64,000 nt of DNA, from NCBI RefSeq assembly GCF_019649055.1, contig NW_026570302.1, forward strand, positions 558,001 through 622,000, written 5' to 3'. Both the position numbers and the translations under genes were made by a program. Every line of letters begins with the position of its first letter. Within the stretch, counting starts at the first letter, position 1. The notes beneath the pieces were generated by a model. It did no database searches. It was not told where the DNA came from and saw only the letters and a list, made by a program, of their open reading frames with translations. Shown one piece after another: positions 1 through 12,600 of this stretch. The DNA is from Paramacrobiotus metropolitanus (taxonomy: Eukaryota; Tardigrada; Eutardigrada; Parachela; Macrobiotidae).

Positions 1-599
1 GAATGAAATTGCGCACTAAATACGAGTAGCAACGTTAGGAAGTGTGCCAAATCCGAATGAATGTTTCATTTATAAGACTACCCCACCGGCACCAACGGCT
101 TCAATACGCATTAAAATGTTAGTCAGAATTTCAATTCGAAATTTGCGAACGAAGATCCTGTTCTACATGCATCATTCATTTGCCCACATTCTGGAACACT
201 CGGTAACAGTACAAAAATTTTCGTCTCTGTTGTTATCGTTTTATGGTGGCATTATACACCAGTCCGAAATACGAAAACAGCTGATTTTCCAGCCGCCTCT
301 GCTACACAGTGCTCGTAGGTAAGACTGATCAAAGCATCCCCACATGTACAATACTTCAGGTACCCGTGCATTTAGGCCAACTGCCTGCTTTTGTCACAGC
401 ACCAAATTTCCTGCATTAGTTTGCATGTATATTTTAAGCAGTTTTACTTTAGTAAGTACTTCTATTATCATTATATTATGAGTAGTTTCGCAGAAACAGA
501 TTGTCGAAAAGAGATTTCCGAAATCGAAAACCCGACACCTGTACCAAACTTCTGCAGCACTGTTTTCACAGGTGAATGTTCGATAGTTTGGTCTCTCTT

Positions 600-1205
600 G
601 CATCGCCCTTCATCTGGTCGACTGCACTATGAATCTGCATTATGGACCCCCTGGAGATGGAGGTATCGGTGGGACTCTTTGCTGTTCAGTTGCCGTTGAA
701 TGATGCTGTGGGCAACGCGGTGTGGAACGCGCTGGAGAACGGCATGGTGAAGATTACTAGGGAGCACCTGGACACGTTATCAGAATGGTTACTGACGGCT
801 ACTGATAATGAGAGCTGGCGCTTCGAGCGGCTCGTTGCATGCATGGTAAGTGTGGCCTTGAACCTTGAATAGTGTAGTCTTGAACAAATTATAAATACGT
901 CTTCCGGAAAATCAGAAAGGACAGCCTCAATTTGTTTTTTGTTGTTACAACATGCTTTAGTTTGCTTTTTGTTCAAAGACGGCAAGACGCTCATGCTGAT
1001 CGGTTTTTCATTGCAGATGTTGTGCGCGACGCAGACAGCCGATCCGCGTCCTTCTTCCAATTACCGAGGCAAGAAATGGTGCGTTGCCGGCCTGCAAGAT
1101 CTGCACTTGGATAAACTCTCATCGATTGCGCTGCACTTTTTGGTCGAACTGACGGAATATTCTCAGAGACTGTCGTCTAACGATGACGACCCGTACGACA
1201 GCTAA
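600..1205 (+). pseudogene. 5'-truncated NGLF/F-box family copy (copy 0)
   Basis: This is the end of exon 2 plus exon 3 of the family that fills the window. Exon 2 is recognisable from about 600 (HLVDCTMNLHY) to 845 (VWNALENG, then LDTLSEWLLTAT), and a GTAAGT donor follows at 846. There is a frame change near 635-645: the upstream part and the LEMEVSVG part are in different frames, and a stop lies just upstream in the second frame. Exon 3 starts at 1017 after TTGCAG, with MLCATQTADPRPSSNYRGKKWC, and ends in an acidic tail with TAA at 1203-1205. The exon 1 modules and the F-box are not found upstream, so this is a truncated relic at the head of the tandem array. It could still be transcribed. 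Identification as a family member is firm; the pseudogene call rests on the truncation and the frameshift. Confidence 0.75.
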
Positions 1206-1986
1206 AGCGCGGCATGTTGTCGGACAAATGACGAGTCTAAGGTCCGCTTTTTTCGAGACATTAGTGCGCGCAACGCAAGTGGTTTTGTTGTGTGGTTAAC
1301 GCTGGTGTTGTGCTTCTGCTTAGAAAATACCGTATTAGGCTTTTGGCTTTCAGCTAGATGCTGTGTGTTAATTATAATCAACGTTTCTTACGTGAAAAGT
1401 TAAAGTTTGAGTACAACTCTGCAGTACGAGTACGAGGTACTTTTAGCTACGCAGTAAGGTCATTTTTTTGAATTTGGTTTTATAAAGTGGGTACTGCGCG
1501 TACCAGTGCATGATGGTTTTAAAAGATGATTCATTTACGTTCTGATAGGTCTGCGCAGTGAACTGGTATCCAGAATGTATATACTAAACACATCGAGCAT
1601 TGACTTTTGCGTGGGGTGATTAAACCGATTAAGTTAAAATTAAAATGTAAGCTTACGAAAGCTGCCATTGGCTGAGCCGTAAATAGCCGTACAATTTTCT
1701 CAGTCAAATACTGTAATTTTACGGGCAGAACGTGTACTCATACAGTCGTACCACTACAGACCGATTTTAAGCCATTTACTACTTAAGTTTCTTAATTACT
1801 CCCGATTAAGAAATTTCCGATTTGCAAAATTTGTAGATTTTCTTAATCGGACGGATTACCGGGTTAAGTGATGAAACGATTTAACGAGACACAAAACTGC
1901 CTGAACGTTTAATTTGCGTGTTCGTTGCTTACTCGGTTTTCGCCTAGTGCTCACGATTCACGCCGAAACACGCGCACCCTACAACG
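1206..1986. other. Intergenic spacer with a short hairpin
   Basis: No coding sequence is recognisable. A 12-bp inverted repeat (CCGATTAAGAAA at 1802-1813 and its complement at 1839-1850) could form a hairpin about 130 bp upstream of the next start codon. The spacer presumably holds the promoter of the next copy; no TATA or initiator element is clear enough to call. Confidence 0.4.
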
Positions 1987-4376
1987 ATGTCTGACGATGT
2001 CGGCCGTACTATCCGCGTTGACGTTTTGGGCGACGATAACCTGTTCCGCAACGGACGAGTGGTGGACATCTCGGATAACGGGCTCTTCGTCGACTTCTTC
2101 TGCCCCAACCGACGACGCGAATTCACCCCGTTCAACCGAATTTTCCAGAGTAAAAAGACATTGAAGGATAAAGACCTGGCCACTGCCTTCGCTTACGCCA
2201 AACCCAACATGACCATTCCCGTGGATGCCCTGGTGCTCGAGACACCCTCCGGTCCGTGGATCTGGATCCCGGCTGAAATCATCAATATGGCACGGGGTAT
2301 CCGGCAGACGGCATGCGGCGTAGCCGTTGTACAGTGGATAGGGGATATTCCGCGTATGGATCTGGTTCCTCTGGAGCGATTGCGGTGGAGAGTGGCAGGC
2401 AAATGGTGGGCCACTATCGGTCGAAAGGATCCAGCGCAGCATTCAGCCTCAAACAAATGGCATAACGGCGGCTATAGGCTAAGCGAAATGGTCACGCGGC
2501 CTAAGCTAATCAAACCAGGGACCTTCGAGAAACATAGCGCAGCGTTTCCGGAAAACTGCCGCGATGTGGACGTCGACAAACTGCTCCAGCACTTAAATGG
2601 TCCAGCATGCCGTTATTTGGAGATCGGAGGCCAACCGGTTTCCTTCGCGGCCGTGATGGACGGACGTGTGTGGTACGTTCGTCGGCCGAGTAAAAAGTGG
2701 TATTATTTCCCCCGGGATCAGGTAAGGGCCGAATACTGTTTAATGCGCTGATGGTAACTTTATTTCAAGAACTTGGTATGAAGGCACTGAGAAGCAAGGA
2801 CTCATTCGAGTTTTTCTACCGAAATAACGAGCACTCAGCCTATTCATAGTTTCCGCTTATAATTCGTTGTCAGGAGCTTTTAATATCATTTTTTGCAGGC
2901 CGCCGTCAGTATGTATGAAGATCTCCTTACCAGACGTGTAGGCAAAATTACTGCAATGTTGGTCGAAGAAAGCACACCGTCTGTGGAAATTGACGATGTA
3001 CATGTCCTACCCTCGGCTGTGCTGCTGGAAGTTTTCGCTCATTTGGATACTCGAACGCAGACCGGATTACGCTCCGTTTGCTTTGCGTGGAACGGGATCC
3101 TGGAGTCACCAGTGTTGGCGGCTTGCATCGTTGTAACTGTTGACTTCTCCTGCGAAGAGAATGCCTATCAGAGGAAGCGCAGCCCGAAGGATTACTTTCT
3201 CATGTCACCGGTTTTCAAGTGCCTTCGCAAATCCACTCAACATATCGTCGTTGACACTCGCGGTTGGTCAAACACCGGCGATTTCCTCGCGCTGACTGAT
3301 GGGATACAATTTACCTGCCAGAAAACAGGGACCCGATTGCGAACGATCCATTTAGCGGGAGTGCACTTAGAACTGCGACTCGGCCAGGCTGCAAACTATC
3401 CCGAGAAGTGTAAGCTGCATCGCTACGGCGCCGACAGTACCGACTGCCTTTTGAGCTCCCCCTCTCGCCTGGTCGATTTCGTCACTGCTTGCGGTGGTCT
3501 GCTGTGCGATTCCATTCATCTGGTCAACTCTACTATAGTTCTGGAGTACGCTATGAAACAGCCGTATGTGGAGGAACCGGACAAGATGGAGCTCTCGGTT
3601 CGCCGGTTAGATTGCCGCTTGACTTTGAATGATGCTTTGAACCGAGCGCTGTGGGATGCCCTGGAGGGATGCGTTAAGGGGAGGCTGGAGGAAACCCAGT
3701 GAGGAGCAGCTGTTTACCTTGTCAGAGTGGCTGACTTCTATCCGTGCTGAGGAGAATCAGCGATTCGAGAGAGAACTGGTCTGTGGGGTAAGTAGAGCCG
3801 GTGGTTCGTACAACATACGTCGGCCTTCGAAGTGATAAGATTCCGAGGGAATCGTTCTGATCTGCGAAAAAAATTTTTGTAAGGAGGTTCGAATATTGCT
3901 GGCACATATATTGCATGTATTGCATGGGTTTTCTATAAGGCACGTTGGCTTTATGGATTTCCTAGCAGCAGTCGCAGTACTCTACTCATGTTTCTGGAAT
4001 TTCGTGGCAATCGTCTAGCATTCTTGAAGAAAACTAAAAATGCTTGACGGATGTGATAGCCTTGATAGTCCCGTCAAAACATGTAGACATATATTTTCGG
4101 TTAGGATTGACACGATTTGATCATTCGGGTTATATATTGCAGATGTTGTGTGCGACGCAGACAGCTGACCCGCGTCCATCGTCCCATTACCGTGGCAAGG
4201 AATGGTGCGTTGCCGGCCTCGACGATTTGCAACTGGAGAGACTGTCTTCGATTGCGCTGCACTTCCTGGTTGAACTGTCTGAATATTTTGCGCAAAGCGA
4301 CCACGATGCCGAATCGTACTACAGTGACGGCGGGTCAGACCACTGTTCTTCGACGGATGACGATTCTGATGAGTGA
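1987..4376 (+). pseudogene. NGLF/F-box family copy A, frameshifted late in exon 2
   Basis: Three-exon member. Exon 1 (1987-2721, 245 codons) starts at an ATG in MSDDVGRTIRVDVLGDD and holds both N-terminal modules (NGLFVDFFCPNRRREF, then GPWIWIPAEIINMARGIR) and the full middle section, ending at GATCAG before GTAAGG. Exon 2 (2899-3787) follows TTTTTGCAG in phase 0. Its F-box is LPSAVLLEVFAHLDTRTQTG with VCFAWNGIL, followed by an LRR-like stretch. The frame breaks close to 3670-3695: the reading reaches TGA at 3702, while the expected ending PSEEQLFTLSEWLTS continues in another frame to the GTAAGT donor at 3788. Exon 3 (4143-4376) begins after ATTGCAG and ends in an acidic Ser/Asp tail. Exon 1 and the F-box are well preserved, so the break is recent, or a base error. 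If translated as is, the product would stop near residue 513 and lack the exon 3 domain. Confidence 0.8.
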
Positions 4377-4523
4377 TGAAGACTGAAGCCGTAGTAGTAG
4401 TAGTGTGCGTGAGTTTTTCTGGCAGGCTGTTTAATGCTATGTTTTTGTCTTAGAAATTCTGTAGATATTTTGAGGATGCCTTTGCCTATTTTCCAGTCGC
4501 TGTAGTCTGTTAACTTTAACTAT

Positions 4524-4529
4524 AATAAA
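4524..4529 (+). promoter_or_regulatory. Candidate polyadenylation signal AATAAA of copy A
   Basis: An AATAAA hexamer lies about 150 nt after the exon 3 stop codon, the expected placement for a 3' end signal. No transcript evidence is available. Confidence 0.4.
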
Positions 4530-5493
4530 TAACTGTATTTTTTCCTGAATGCAAAAGTGAAAGCAACACTAATACTTTCTAGCTGCTTCATGCTTTACTT
4601 GTGGATAAGTTTGTTCTTGTTGCGGTTGTCAACCAGCGATAGCAGTTTAAAATGCCAGTTTTGCATAATATCACTATGACGTCTGTAATTACTGTACAGT
4701 AGTGCCAGTAACAAGGTGTAATGAATTTTGGGGGATCCCTTTGGGTTCAAATCGGAATGCGCAGTGAATTGATTTATAAAGATAGAAATAAAATAAAAAA
4801 ATGAATAAAGTAAAATTTAAAAAATTGATGAAAGTGCCGCCAAGAGCACTTTTATAACTGTATGGATCTGGGGGCGAGCGAGTGCCGGGAATTAGTTCGG
4901 CATTCTAGAAAAAGGCTACAGCCGACAGTTGTTGCTGTTTTAACTTTTCGAGATGAAAATCACCCGCCCTTTTCAGCTTGTCTCTCTTGAATTGGTTCTG
5001 CAATGCACCCGTTAACGAGAACGGGTGATAGGCAACTGCCAACTGGCGAGCATTAGCATTCGACAGTCGTCAATTAGCCAAATTGTTCCGTGCTATGTAC
5101 TCTGTAGTGGCGTTAGATGTTATCAGAAAATTACATCCGGAAGACGACATAGTATTCATACCGTCGTACGTCACTGTAACAAAGCGGGTTCAAGCGGATT
5201 TCAGCAACGAGCTTTAACTAACGCCTGAGGACTTGCGTAACTAAAAAGGTAGGCATTCTTCAAGGTCGTGCATGGAACTGGAAAGTGTTACTGAACGATC
5301 CTAATGAAATTACGGCAAAGTAGCATCAATACGAGGTTTTTAAGGGTAAAACGATCATGAATGCCTAACTTAGCGGTAGTTTTGTTGGCAGTTTTTTCTC
5401 TGTGAACGCTCTTATTACACTCAAACTTGTGTAGCAGTGTTTTATTTGCTTACGTGTCGTGAGCTGAAGACTGGGCATTAGCAGATCTTGACG
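4530..5493. other. Intergenic spacer upstream of copy B
   Basis: No gene is recognisable. The last 200 bp share blocks with the region upstream of copy D: GAACGATCC near 5293 and 13298, and GAGCTGAAGA just before each start. Copies B and D therefore inherited the same upstream region by duplication, and it probably contains their promoter. Confidence 0.45.
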
Positions 5494-7937
5494 ATGTTTC
5501 GTACGAACTACGTCGACGTGTTGCGCGAAGACGGTTTATTTCGTGTTGGCCGTGTAGCTGAAGCGACTGGCAGTGGGCTCTTTATCGAATTCCTCGGAAC
5601 CAACGGCCAACGCGAACTCACCCCGTTCAACCGCGTTTTCCGCATGGCCAAGTCGCTAACGGAGAAGGACCTTGCCAATGCGTACGCCTACGCCAAGCCC
5701 TCCACGACGATTCCCGTTGAAACTCTCTTGTGTGAACCGTCCGGTGGCGCATGGACGTGGTTCCCTACGGAAATTGTTAATGTAACGCGCGGCATCCGCC
5801 ATCATACGTGCAGTGTAGCCATCGTCCAATGGGGAAGTGATCTGCAGTATACGGATATCGTTGCTGTCGAGCAATTGCGTCGAAGAGTGATGTGCGCCGA
5901 TCGCTGTCCAGTGTCTTTTGGGGACGTTATCGATTGGCGCCTGGAGTCATTTTGGTGGAGTCTCTGGATACACAGCATCGGAGCAATGCGCACCCTCGCG
6001 CAGGTACAAACTCATACTGCTTTAAACCTTTTGCGGATAAGTATTTTTCTTGGGGATATGTCTTCGGTGGAAGAGTACTTTTATATTTATTTTTTTCTCT
6101 ACTGCAAACCTTCGATGTATGAGAATTTCCTGGAAGATACTATTAATCCGTGAAATTTGATACGAATAGTGATACGAGCAGTAAAAAGTAAAGGTCATTT
6201 TCCCGCAGGTGGTTCTTCCTTACTATGACGCGTTAACCTCACATGTACGACACATCAAACGGCAGCTGACAGATTTCTTCTGGGAATGCGCAGAAATCGG
6301 TGACGTACATGTGCTAACGCCAGATGTGCTAGTGGGCGTATTTTGCCATTTGGATACCAGGACACAGACCAGATTACGCACCGTCTGCTCTGCGTGGAAC
6401 GGCATCTTACAATCACCTTTGGTGGCGTCATGCATCGTTGTTGCAAGCTCTGACAAATACTGTGCGATCCACAACCGACTGAATTACTTTCTAGTGGCAC
6501 CTGTTTTCACATGCCTTCGTAAATCCACACGGCATATCATAGTTGATGATCGCGAACTTTTAATGGATACCGGAGATTTTATGACGCTGACCGATATGCT
6601 ACACCATATTGGCCAGAAATCAGAGAGTCGGTGGCGAGGGATCCATTTCGTGGGGCTTACCATGGAACTACGTCTAGGCTACGTTTTGGAGTCTGAGGGT
6701 TTCGCAAACGGTAAACCGTAAATGTCAACTGCATCGCCACAGCGCCAACGATCCCATTTCGTCGTTGCCGTTTGCTTATCGTGTTATCGATTTTATCGCC
6801 GCCTGCGGTGGTCTGCCGTGCGATACCATGCGTCTAATCGACTGCCGCATCCATCTGAACTACGTCGCGTTGGACGAGTGGTTGGAGGAGACTGTGACCA
6901 TCGAGCTTCGTGTTAGCCTGGCATCGGTTTCGTTCCCAATGGGGGATTTTGGGAACGCGGTGTGGGATACACTTGAGAGAGGCGTGCCGAAGCCCAGAGG
7001 AAGGCAGCTCGTGACGTTAAAGTGGCAGTTGGCTTCGGCTGCTGCGGACGAACGCGGATTGGCATGCAAGGTGAGTGCGGTCGTCGACGATAAAGAGCTG
7101 TAACTTTAAAACTGAAATATCTGTTATCCTATCTTGTTTATTGTACCGGTTTTAAGGAAAAATAAACGAAAAACTCAGGGATAGCTTTGAAAATCTGTAC
7201 AAGGGCTCCTTCCATTGTTTCGAGCACGGTAGCGGCGCTGCCTCGCCGAATTTTCAGCGATTGCCGTTAGCGGAAAAACTCGTGAGACCCGAGGATCTTT
7301 CGTGTGCTGTTGGAGTCGCTTGCCGATTATTTTTACTAAAACGGTAGCTGACATTCCCATGGCCTAAGAGTTTCGAAAGCTAGCGGTTTGAAGACGTATC
7401 TGACCTTCGGATATGAATATGAGCTGCACCTTCTTCTCTTCAATGAATTTGTATGGCGAAATGTTTATATTTCTGAAAACGTTTTCGTTTTGTCTTGAGA
7501 ACGTCATTAAATAAGTTTTGAGGGCGTGTAGACTCTACACTGTAGAGCAAAATAATGTACTCGCAGCGGTGTAAAAGTATTCGCAGCGGTGTAAAAGTAT
7601 TCGCAGCGGCGCCGAGCAAAACAAGCAGCTCAGATGGATGCAGGTCCTGTTATCAATAATGGTTTGTTTGGTCATAGGTAATAAATAGTCAATGCAAGTG
7701 ATGCAACTTGCTACGTTGCAGGTTTTGTGCGCGACGCAGTCAGCCGACCCACGCCCATCCTCCCAGTACCGCAACAAGGAGTGGTGTACTGTCGGCCTGG
7801 AGGATTCGCAACTGCGGAAACTGTCCACGATTTCCCTGTGCTTCCTGGTGGGATTGATTGGTTATTTTACTCTGTCTTATATAAGCGATGACGACTCGGA
7901 CTATGATTACTATGATGATGAATTGAACGACACGTAA
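5494..7937 (+). pseudogene. NGLF/F-box family copy B, short exon 1 type, frameshifted
   Basis: Exon 1 is 5494-6003, 170 codons, beginning MFRTNYVDVLREDGLFRVGR. It lacks about 75 residues of the middle section seen in copies A and G, and the same shortening occurs in copy D. Exon 2 starts at 6209 after TTCCCGCAG with VVLPYYDALTSHVRHIKRQL and carries the F-box (LTPDVLVGVFCHLDTRTQTR, VCSAWNGIL). A 7-nt insertion near 6714-6722, a near duplication of GGTAAA, puts a stop at 6719-6721. The rest (LPFAYRVIDFIAACGGLPCD, later VWDTLERGVPKPRG) follows in another frame to 7070, before GTGAGT. Exon 3 (7722-7937) begins VLCATQSADPRPSS and ends in an acidic Asp/Tyr tail. Apart from the insertion it reads cleanly, so inactivation looks recent. 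Its closest relative in the window is copy D. Confidence 0.82.
7561..7610 (+). repeat. Tandem repeat, 20-bp unit, 2.5 copies
   Basis: The unit TCGCAGCGGTGTAAAAGTAT occurs at 7561-7580 and 7581-7600, and a third partial copy runs to 7610. It lies in intron 2 of copy B. It is probably a local slippage duplication with no evident function. Confidence 0.9.
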
Positions 7938-9177
7938 CCACTTCTTTTTGGAATAACAGTGAGCGTAGGGAAAAGCGGTCATAATGAATTTAATGCTTTT
8001 ATAATAATGCTTGCGATAATTGTTGTCGGTTTTTTCTAATGGGTTGCATCTGGGTTTGTCTTGAAAACCTTACTTTATGCTGTTATACCCTGCTGTTAAC
8101 GTTGGATCTGTCTTATATAAAATTTCATTTTTAGTGTGGCAAAGCGGAATGCGGGGCTATAAGTACGAGTACGACCTTTCAAGCATTTAATATGATAATG
8201 AATAGATTTCTACATATTTTACCTTTACAGGCGATATACTTATTATTATCTTATCATTATTGCTTTTTCTACGGCAAAGTCACACTAACTACGTACATTC
8301 TCCTTGACTGAAAAAACGCTCTTAATATGGATGGTCTTTCGAAAAGTGAAGATTGGAATAAAACCCAACTGCGCAAAAAATCAGAAGGTACCGTTCCTAA
8401 ATGACGCAGAGGTTCTCCAGCAGCTCGGGCATGGTAGCGACTACGCGGTGGTAGACGCAGTGAATACGCTACCGGCTCTGTTGTAATGTATACCTCCTCG
8501 TAGTCTGGCAACCATATCCTATTGCGGCGGGTTACGGGGATGCTGCGGTTTGTGCGGATTACTCTGATGCTTCTCAATATTCATTACTACTGGACACTAC
8601 GATCTGATTACATCGAGCTGATATGGTCAACAGTATTCAGGCGGAGGTGATTGTTGCGCAGAGACTGTCTACACCGGTAAATTGCATTCGGTTCCGCGGA
8701 AAATGTGTGCTGCATCTGTGGACCATGCAGGCAGCAGTTATAAAGGAAAGATATAATACATATATGCATAGTAAGAGAATTTTGTCCTACGTAATAGACT
8801 TACAGCCTATAGGCGATCCATTTCCCTGATCATTCATGATTCATGAATAATTTGGAACATGACGTTTAGCCAGTGCGCAAAGTACATAAAGCGTCTATTT
8901 TCGGCCGTTTTTAGGGAACTTCATTATTAGTATTTGGCTACACAGTATAGAATCATCACTGTGTCGTACTTGCGTTTTGTGACCTTTTGCACATGTCCAC
9001 AGCATGGAGTTGACCTATCCTCCATTCTAAACTTATATATTCTGAATTACTGTCGGTTACAGACGTACATTATCTTTTGCGTTGCACATTAGACGAAATT
9101 TTAGCGGACTGTCTCAGTCTGTCTGGTATATGTCAAACGAAATGGCTACTGGAATTGGCTTCATGCAAGTTCCAACG
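7938..9177. other. Intergenic spacer between copies B and C
   Basis: No protein similarity is recognisable. Short open frames at 8304-8486 and 8623-8829 have no family features and look like chance. The region takes the same place in the roughly 3.5-kb repeat unit as the other inter-copy spacers. Confidence 0.4.
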
Positions 9178-12100
9178 ATGTCTGACAGAGTGAATCGAAA
9201 TAACTTGGTCGATGTACGGGTGCTGATGGCCTGTTCCGCCTTGGCCGGGTGGTGGATGTATGTGACACTGGACTGTTCATCGATTTCCTCTGCCCCGACC
9301 GGCGTCGTAAATTCACCCCGTTCAATCGGGTTTTCCTGAATCAGAGGCCCATGATGACCGGAGACCGTCTGGCCTATGCGCACCACTGCGCGGAAAACCA
9401 CGATCGTGGACGCGGTGATTCCCGTGGACGTCGTGATGCGTGAGGGACGCGGATGTGCGAGGACGTGGTTTCCCGGGGAGATTGTCAACGTGGCACGTGG
9501 CATCCGCCACAAGGAGTGCGGAGTGGCTATCGTCCAATGGGCAAAGTGAACTACAGTATACCGGTATGGTCCCCTTAGAGCAGATACGTTGGAGAGTGGC
9601 GAGCGGTTGGTGGAAACTGAGGAATTTGCAAGCTCCAGATATTCGGATAACTGGCATTATTACTGCTCAATGTTGAGCGGCCTGGGCGCTTGGCCGGAGC
9701 CTGTTGTGCCGGCGAACTTTGAAAAACGCAATTTACCGTTGCCGGAAGACTGCCGCGATATACATGTCGACAGACTGATCCAGCACTTCAATAGCAAAAG
9801 CGAAGTTGAAACACCGTTTGATTTTGGGCCGGTATATTTCGTGGAAGTTGCGGACGGCGTGTGTCGTAAGTTTCCTGGACCGGCGTACGGCTCAATGCCA
9901 AGACAGTGAATAGAGTCCTGAGGAACGTGCCCGTGATCAGGTAACTGTTGAACGCTATCAAGTTCTCTTGTAATTAAATCTTGTTTCGAGGAGGCTCATA
10001 CTGAAAAAAACTTACTTTGACTAACTACGAATTTTTGTTTTAGCAAAATGCCGTTAGACGTTATAACGCGGGGCCGTATGGGCGCCACGCGTATCCTCGA
10101 CAGCGAACAGCGGTGAACCCGGATGAGGCTTTATTGCCGAATCTAATGCGCACCGTGGCGCAGCAACACCAGACCAACGAGGAAGGATTCTGCAGCCAGT
10201 GCAACTGTGCTGCAGATCCGTCAAAACAGCGCAGCAATGTGCGGGGTGGAAATCCCCAAAAACAGCGAATAGCCACTCAGGAGGGCGCAGCGTCCCGCCC
10301 TTACAACGTAAATTATTCGATTAGTGAACAACAGTTTCTTTGTAGCACGAAATTAAAAAATACCATGAAGCGACAGCCTCACGCATGCGACTGTTTAATG
10401 GGCTGATGAGCGAAGAAAAAACAGTTGCCCCGAATTTAATGAAATCGGCATGCTAAAGCCCGACGAATTGCAAAAAGTGTTGTCCCATCTAGATACTATT
10501 ACACAGGCTGCTTTGCGCAGTGTTTGTTTTACGTGGAACTCCATCCTGGAGTCTCCGGCCTTGACAAGCTAGGAGTACATCCTTATCACCGTATCTCGCA
10601 AGGACAGAACGCACAGCAGTCAGCTGCATTACAATTTGACGTCACCTGTCTTTAAATCAGTGTTGTATTTACTATTGCCCCAAAACCTTACTTACTTTTT
10701 ACTTTTCGTCTGGCCATTGACTTTACTATTTACTTTACTTTTACTTTTCATAATCTTTCTTCTTTACTTTTACTTACTTTTTACTTTTTTTATCGTAACC
10801 TTACTTACTTTTACTAACTTGGTAATTACTAGTAAAATAGTATTTACTATTCGTGTTTTGCGATAAGTCGCAGTACGCAACAAAAGTTTTCAATTTTGCC
10901 ATATTCGCTTCTTAAGCATATTACGTTTCCAGAACAAAAATTACAGTGCTGTTTGTACTGTGGGACATTGTGCTGTGTGCAGTGGCATGCACACCGAGTA
11001 CTTTTAATTTGTGGTCAGAAATTTGTTTCAATGGAGCGATTTGGTTCTGTGTGTAAAATTTCAGTACTTTTTTTGACAAAAATTAGTAGAAGTCATTACA
11101 CCGCATCCGGTGCCAAGGCAAGTATTGCAGTGAAGCGGCACTTGCTAATATGCCTGGCAGTCACGTAACTCGCCCACCTGAGTGGTTGAAAGCGTCCGCT
11201 GTGCAGCGAAATTTTAACGATTCCGAAGGAAACCTGTTCTGCCAAACGTGAAAGCATGTTCAGCAGAATTCTGTTGATGCCCGTCACTTTTATTTGTTGC
11301 GGACGCTTAGTAAAAAGACCGATTTACTAATTAAACTATTCCCGTTTCGCGCCTCTTACTTTTACTTACTATTTACTTCTCAAGCCTCGGCTGCTATTAA
11401 TTTTACTTTAATTTTACTCTTCCGTTTTCCTCCTTACTTACTTTTTACTTAATTAGTAAGAGGCAAAAACGGCTTACTAAGTAAGGTTTACTATTTACTT
11501 TTACTAAGTAAAGCAACACTACTTTAAATGCCTCAGCAAAGCCACACAGCACATCCTTGTGGATGGACACAAACGCTGGATGGATGCCGACGATTTTGTG
11601 ACGCTGACCGATGTGATACACTACTGTACATGGGCCTGGAAACAGGGTGCCGATTGCGAACGATCAGCTTTGGGAGGATTCGCTTAAAAACCATCAGTGT
11701 ATTGTCGTCCGCCTATCCGCTCGCCGATATCAGCGCGGCTTATGGCGGCCTGCCGTGCGAGGCTATTAATCTGGCCATTTGTTCGGTCAACTTCGAATAT
11801 ACAAGATCGCAGCAGAAAAAAGAGGTCCGACAGTCGGTGAACCTGTTGGCCGTTCGGCTGCCGATGAGCGATGATATGAGAAGTGGGATATGGGATGCAT
11901 TGGAGAACTGCGTGCCAGTGTCCAATGAGGAGCAGCTCGAGAGGTTATCAGCGTGGTTAGCATCCATAGCTGTTGGCGAAAGTCACAGTCTAAACGGGAA
12001 ATGGCTTGCTGGGTAAGTGGAGCGGTTGATGGGTGCACAGTTGCACTTGGCGTATATGGTGAGTTTTGTACTGCACGAACATTCGTTTGAGTCGTACTGC

Positions 12101-12600
12101 TTTTGCCGGAAGTGGTTTTTGATGTCAGTAACTCACAAGCAAGCCGATTATTTAAAATGACGTTGTTAAGTAACAGGAAGTGCTGCATTTACTCAGATCT
12201 TTGCGTTACTTAACACTGCTCGCTGATAAGGGTCAATGAATCCGCCCGCCCTAGTTGTCGGCTCCTTTGACATCGAAGCAGTCGACGCCGGGCCGTCCAA
12301 GGAATTCTTGAATCTTATTATGGAGTAAATAAAAAACTGTAGCTGGGGTTGGCAGTTAGGAAGAGTAAGGTGGTTATTCAAGGCATTTAACATTTTAGGG
12401 GTTATGGTCGGCGCAGTCAGTCGACCCGCGTCTTTCCTCCCATTATCGCGGCAAGAAGTGGCGCGCTGATGACCTGAAGGATTTGCAGTTGGGAAGACTG
12501 TCTTCGATGTCTATGCATTTTCTGCTCGAAATAGCGGGCTATCGTAAGCCCTCGTTGGCAGTCGTTGCCGAAGAATGACGACTTCGGGCGACGGCTATGG
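9178..12600 (+). pseudogene. NGLF/F-box family copy C, heavily decayed and split by a hAT element
   Basis: Exon 1 starts at an ATG (MSDRVNRNN) at 9178, but its pieces lie in several frames: TGLFIDFLCPDRRRKF near 9262-9320, RTWFPGEIVNVARGIRH near 9460-9510, and FEKRNLPLPEDCRDIHVDRL near 9718-9775. There are therefore several frameshifts. Exon 2 resumes near 10040; the F-box region (LKPDELQKVLSHLDT, VCFTWNSIL) lies at 10450-10560 and is followed by an in-frame TAG. The exon is then interrupted by an 864-bp element at 10658 and continues after 11529 with KCLSKATQHILVD, ending before a GTAAGT donor at 12013. The exon 3 remnant (about 12399-12600) starts near LWSAQSVDPRLSSHYRGKKW and is also frameshifted. 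This is clearly a dead copy. It shows that the array tolerated inactivation long enough to collect point changes and an insertion. Confidence 0.85.
10658..11521 (+). mobile_element. Nonautonomous hAT-type element with 8-bp target duplication
   Basis: The element begins CAGTGTTG and ends CAACACTA, nearly perfect terminal inverted repeats of the hAT kind. It is flanked by the direct repeat CTTTAAAT (10650-10657 and 11522-11529), the 8-bp duplication typical of hAT insertions. Removing the element and one repeat restores the reading ...PVFK/CLSK... of the host exon, which confirms the borders. Both ends carry many TTACTTTTACT-like simple motifs. The interior (about 11150-11260) reads PPEWLKASAVQRNF and LFCQ, like the start of a hAT-linked zinc-finger protein, but it is too short and broken to encode a transposase. 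Mobility would need a transposase supplied from elsewhere. Confidence 0.85.

Noticed and set aside
1944-2442. Long open frames antisense to exon 1 of copy A, and similar antisense frames under the other copies
   Set aside because: They mirror the coding strand of well-supported exons, change with each copy, and share no independent conservation.
3670-3702. A tiny intron in copy A that would repair its frame (GTTAAG to an AG about 20 nt on)
   Set aside because: Far too short for splicing; a base change or error is simpler.
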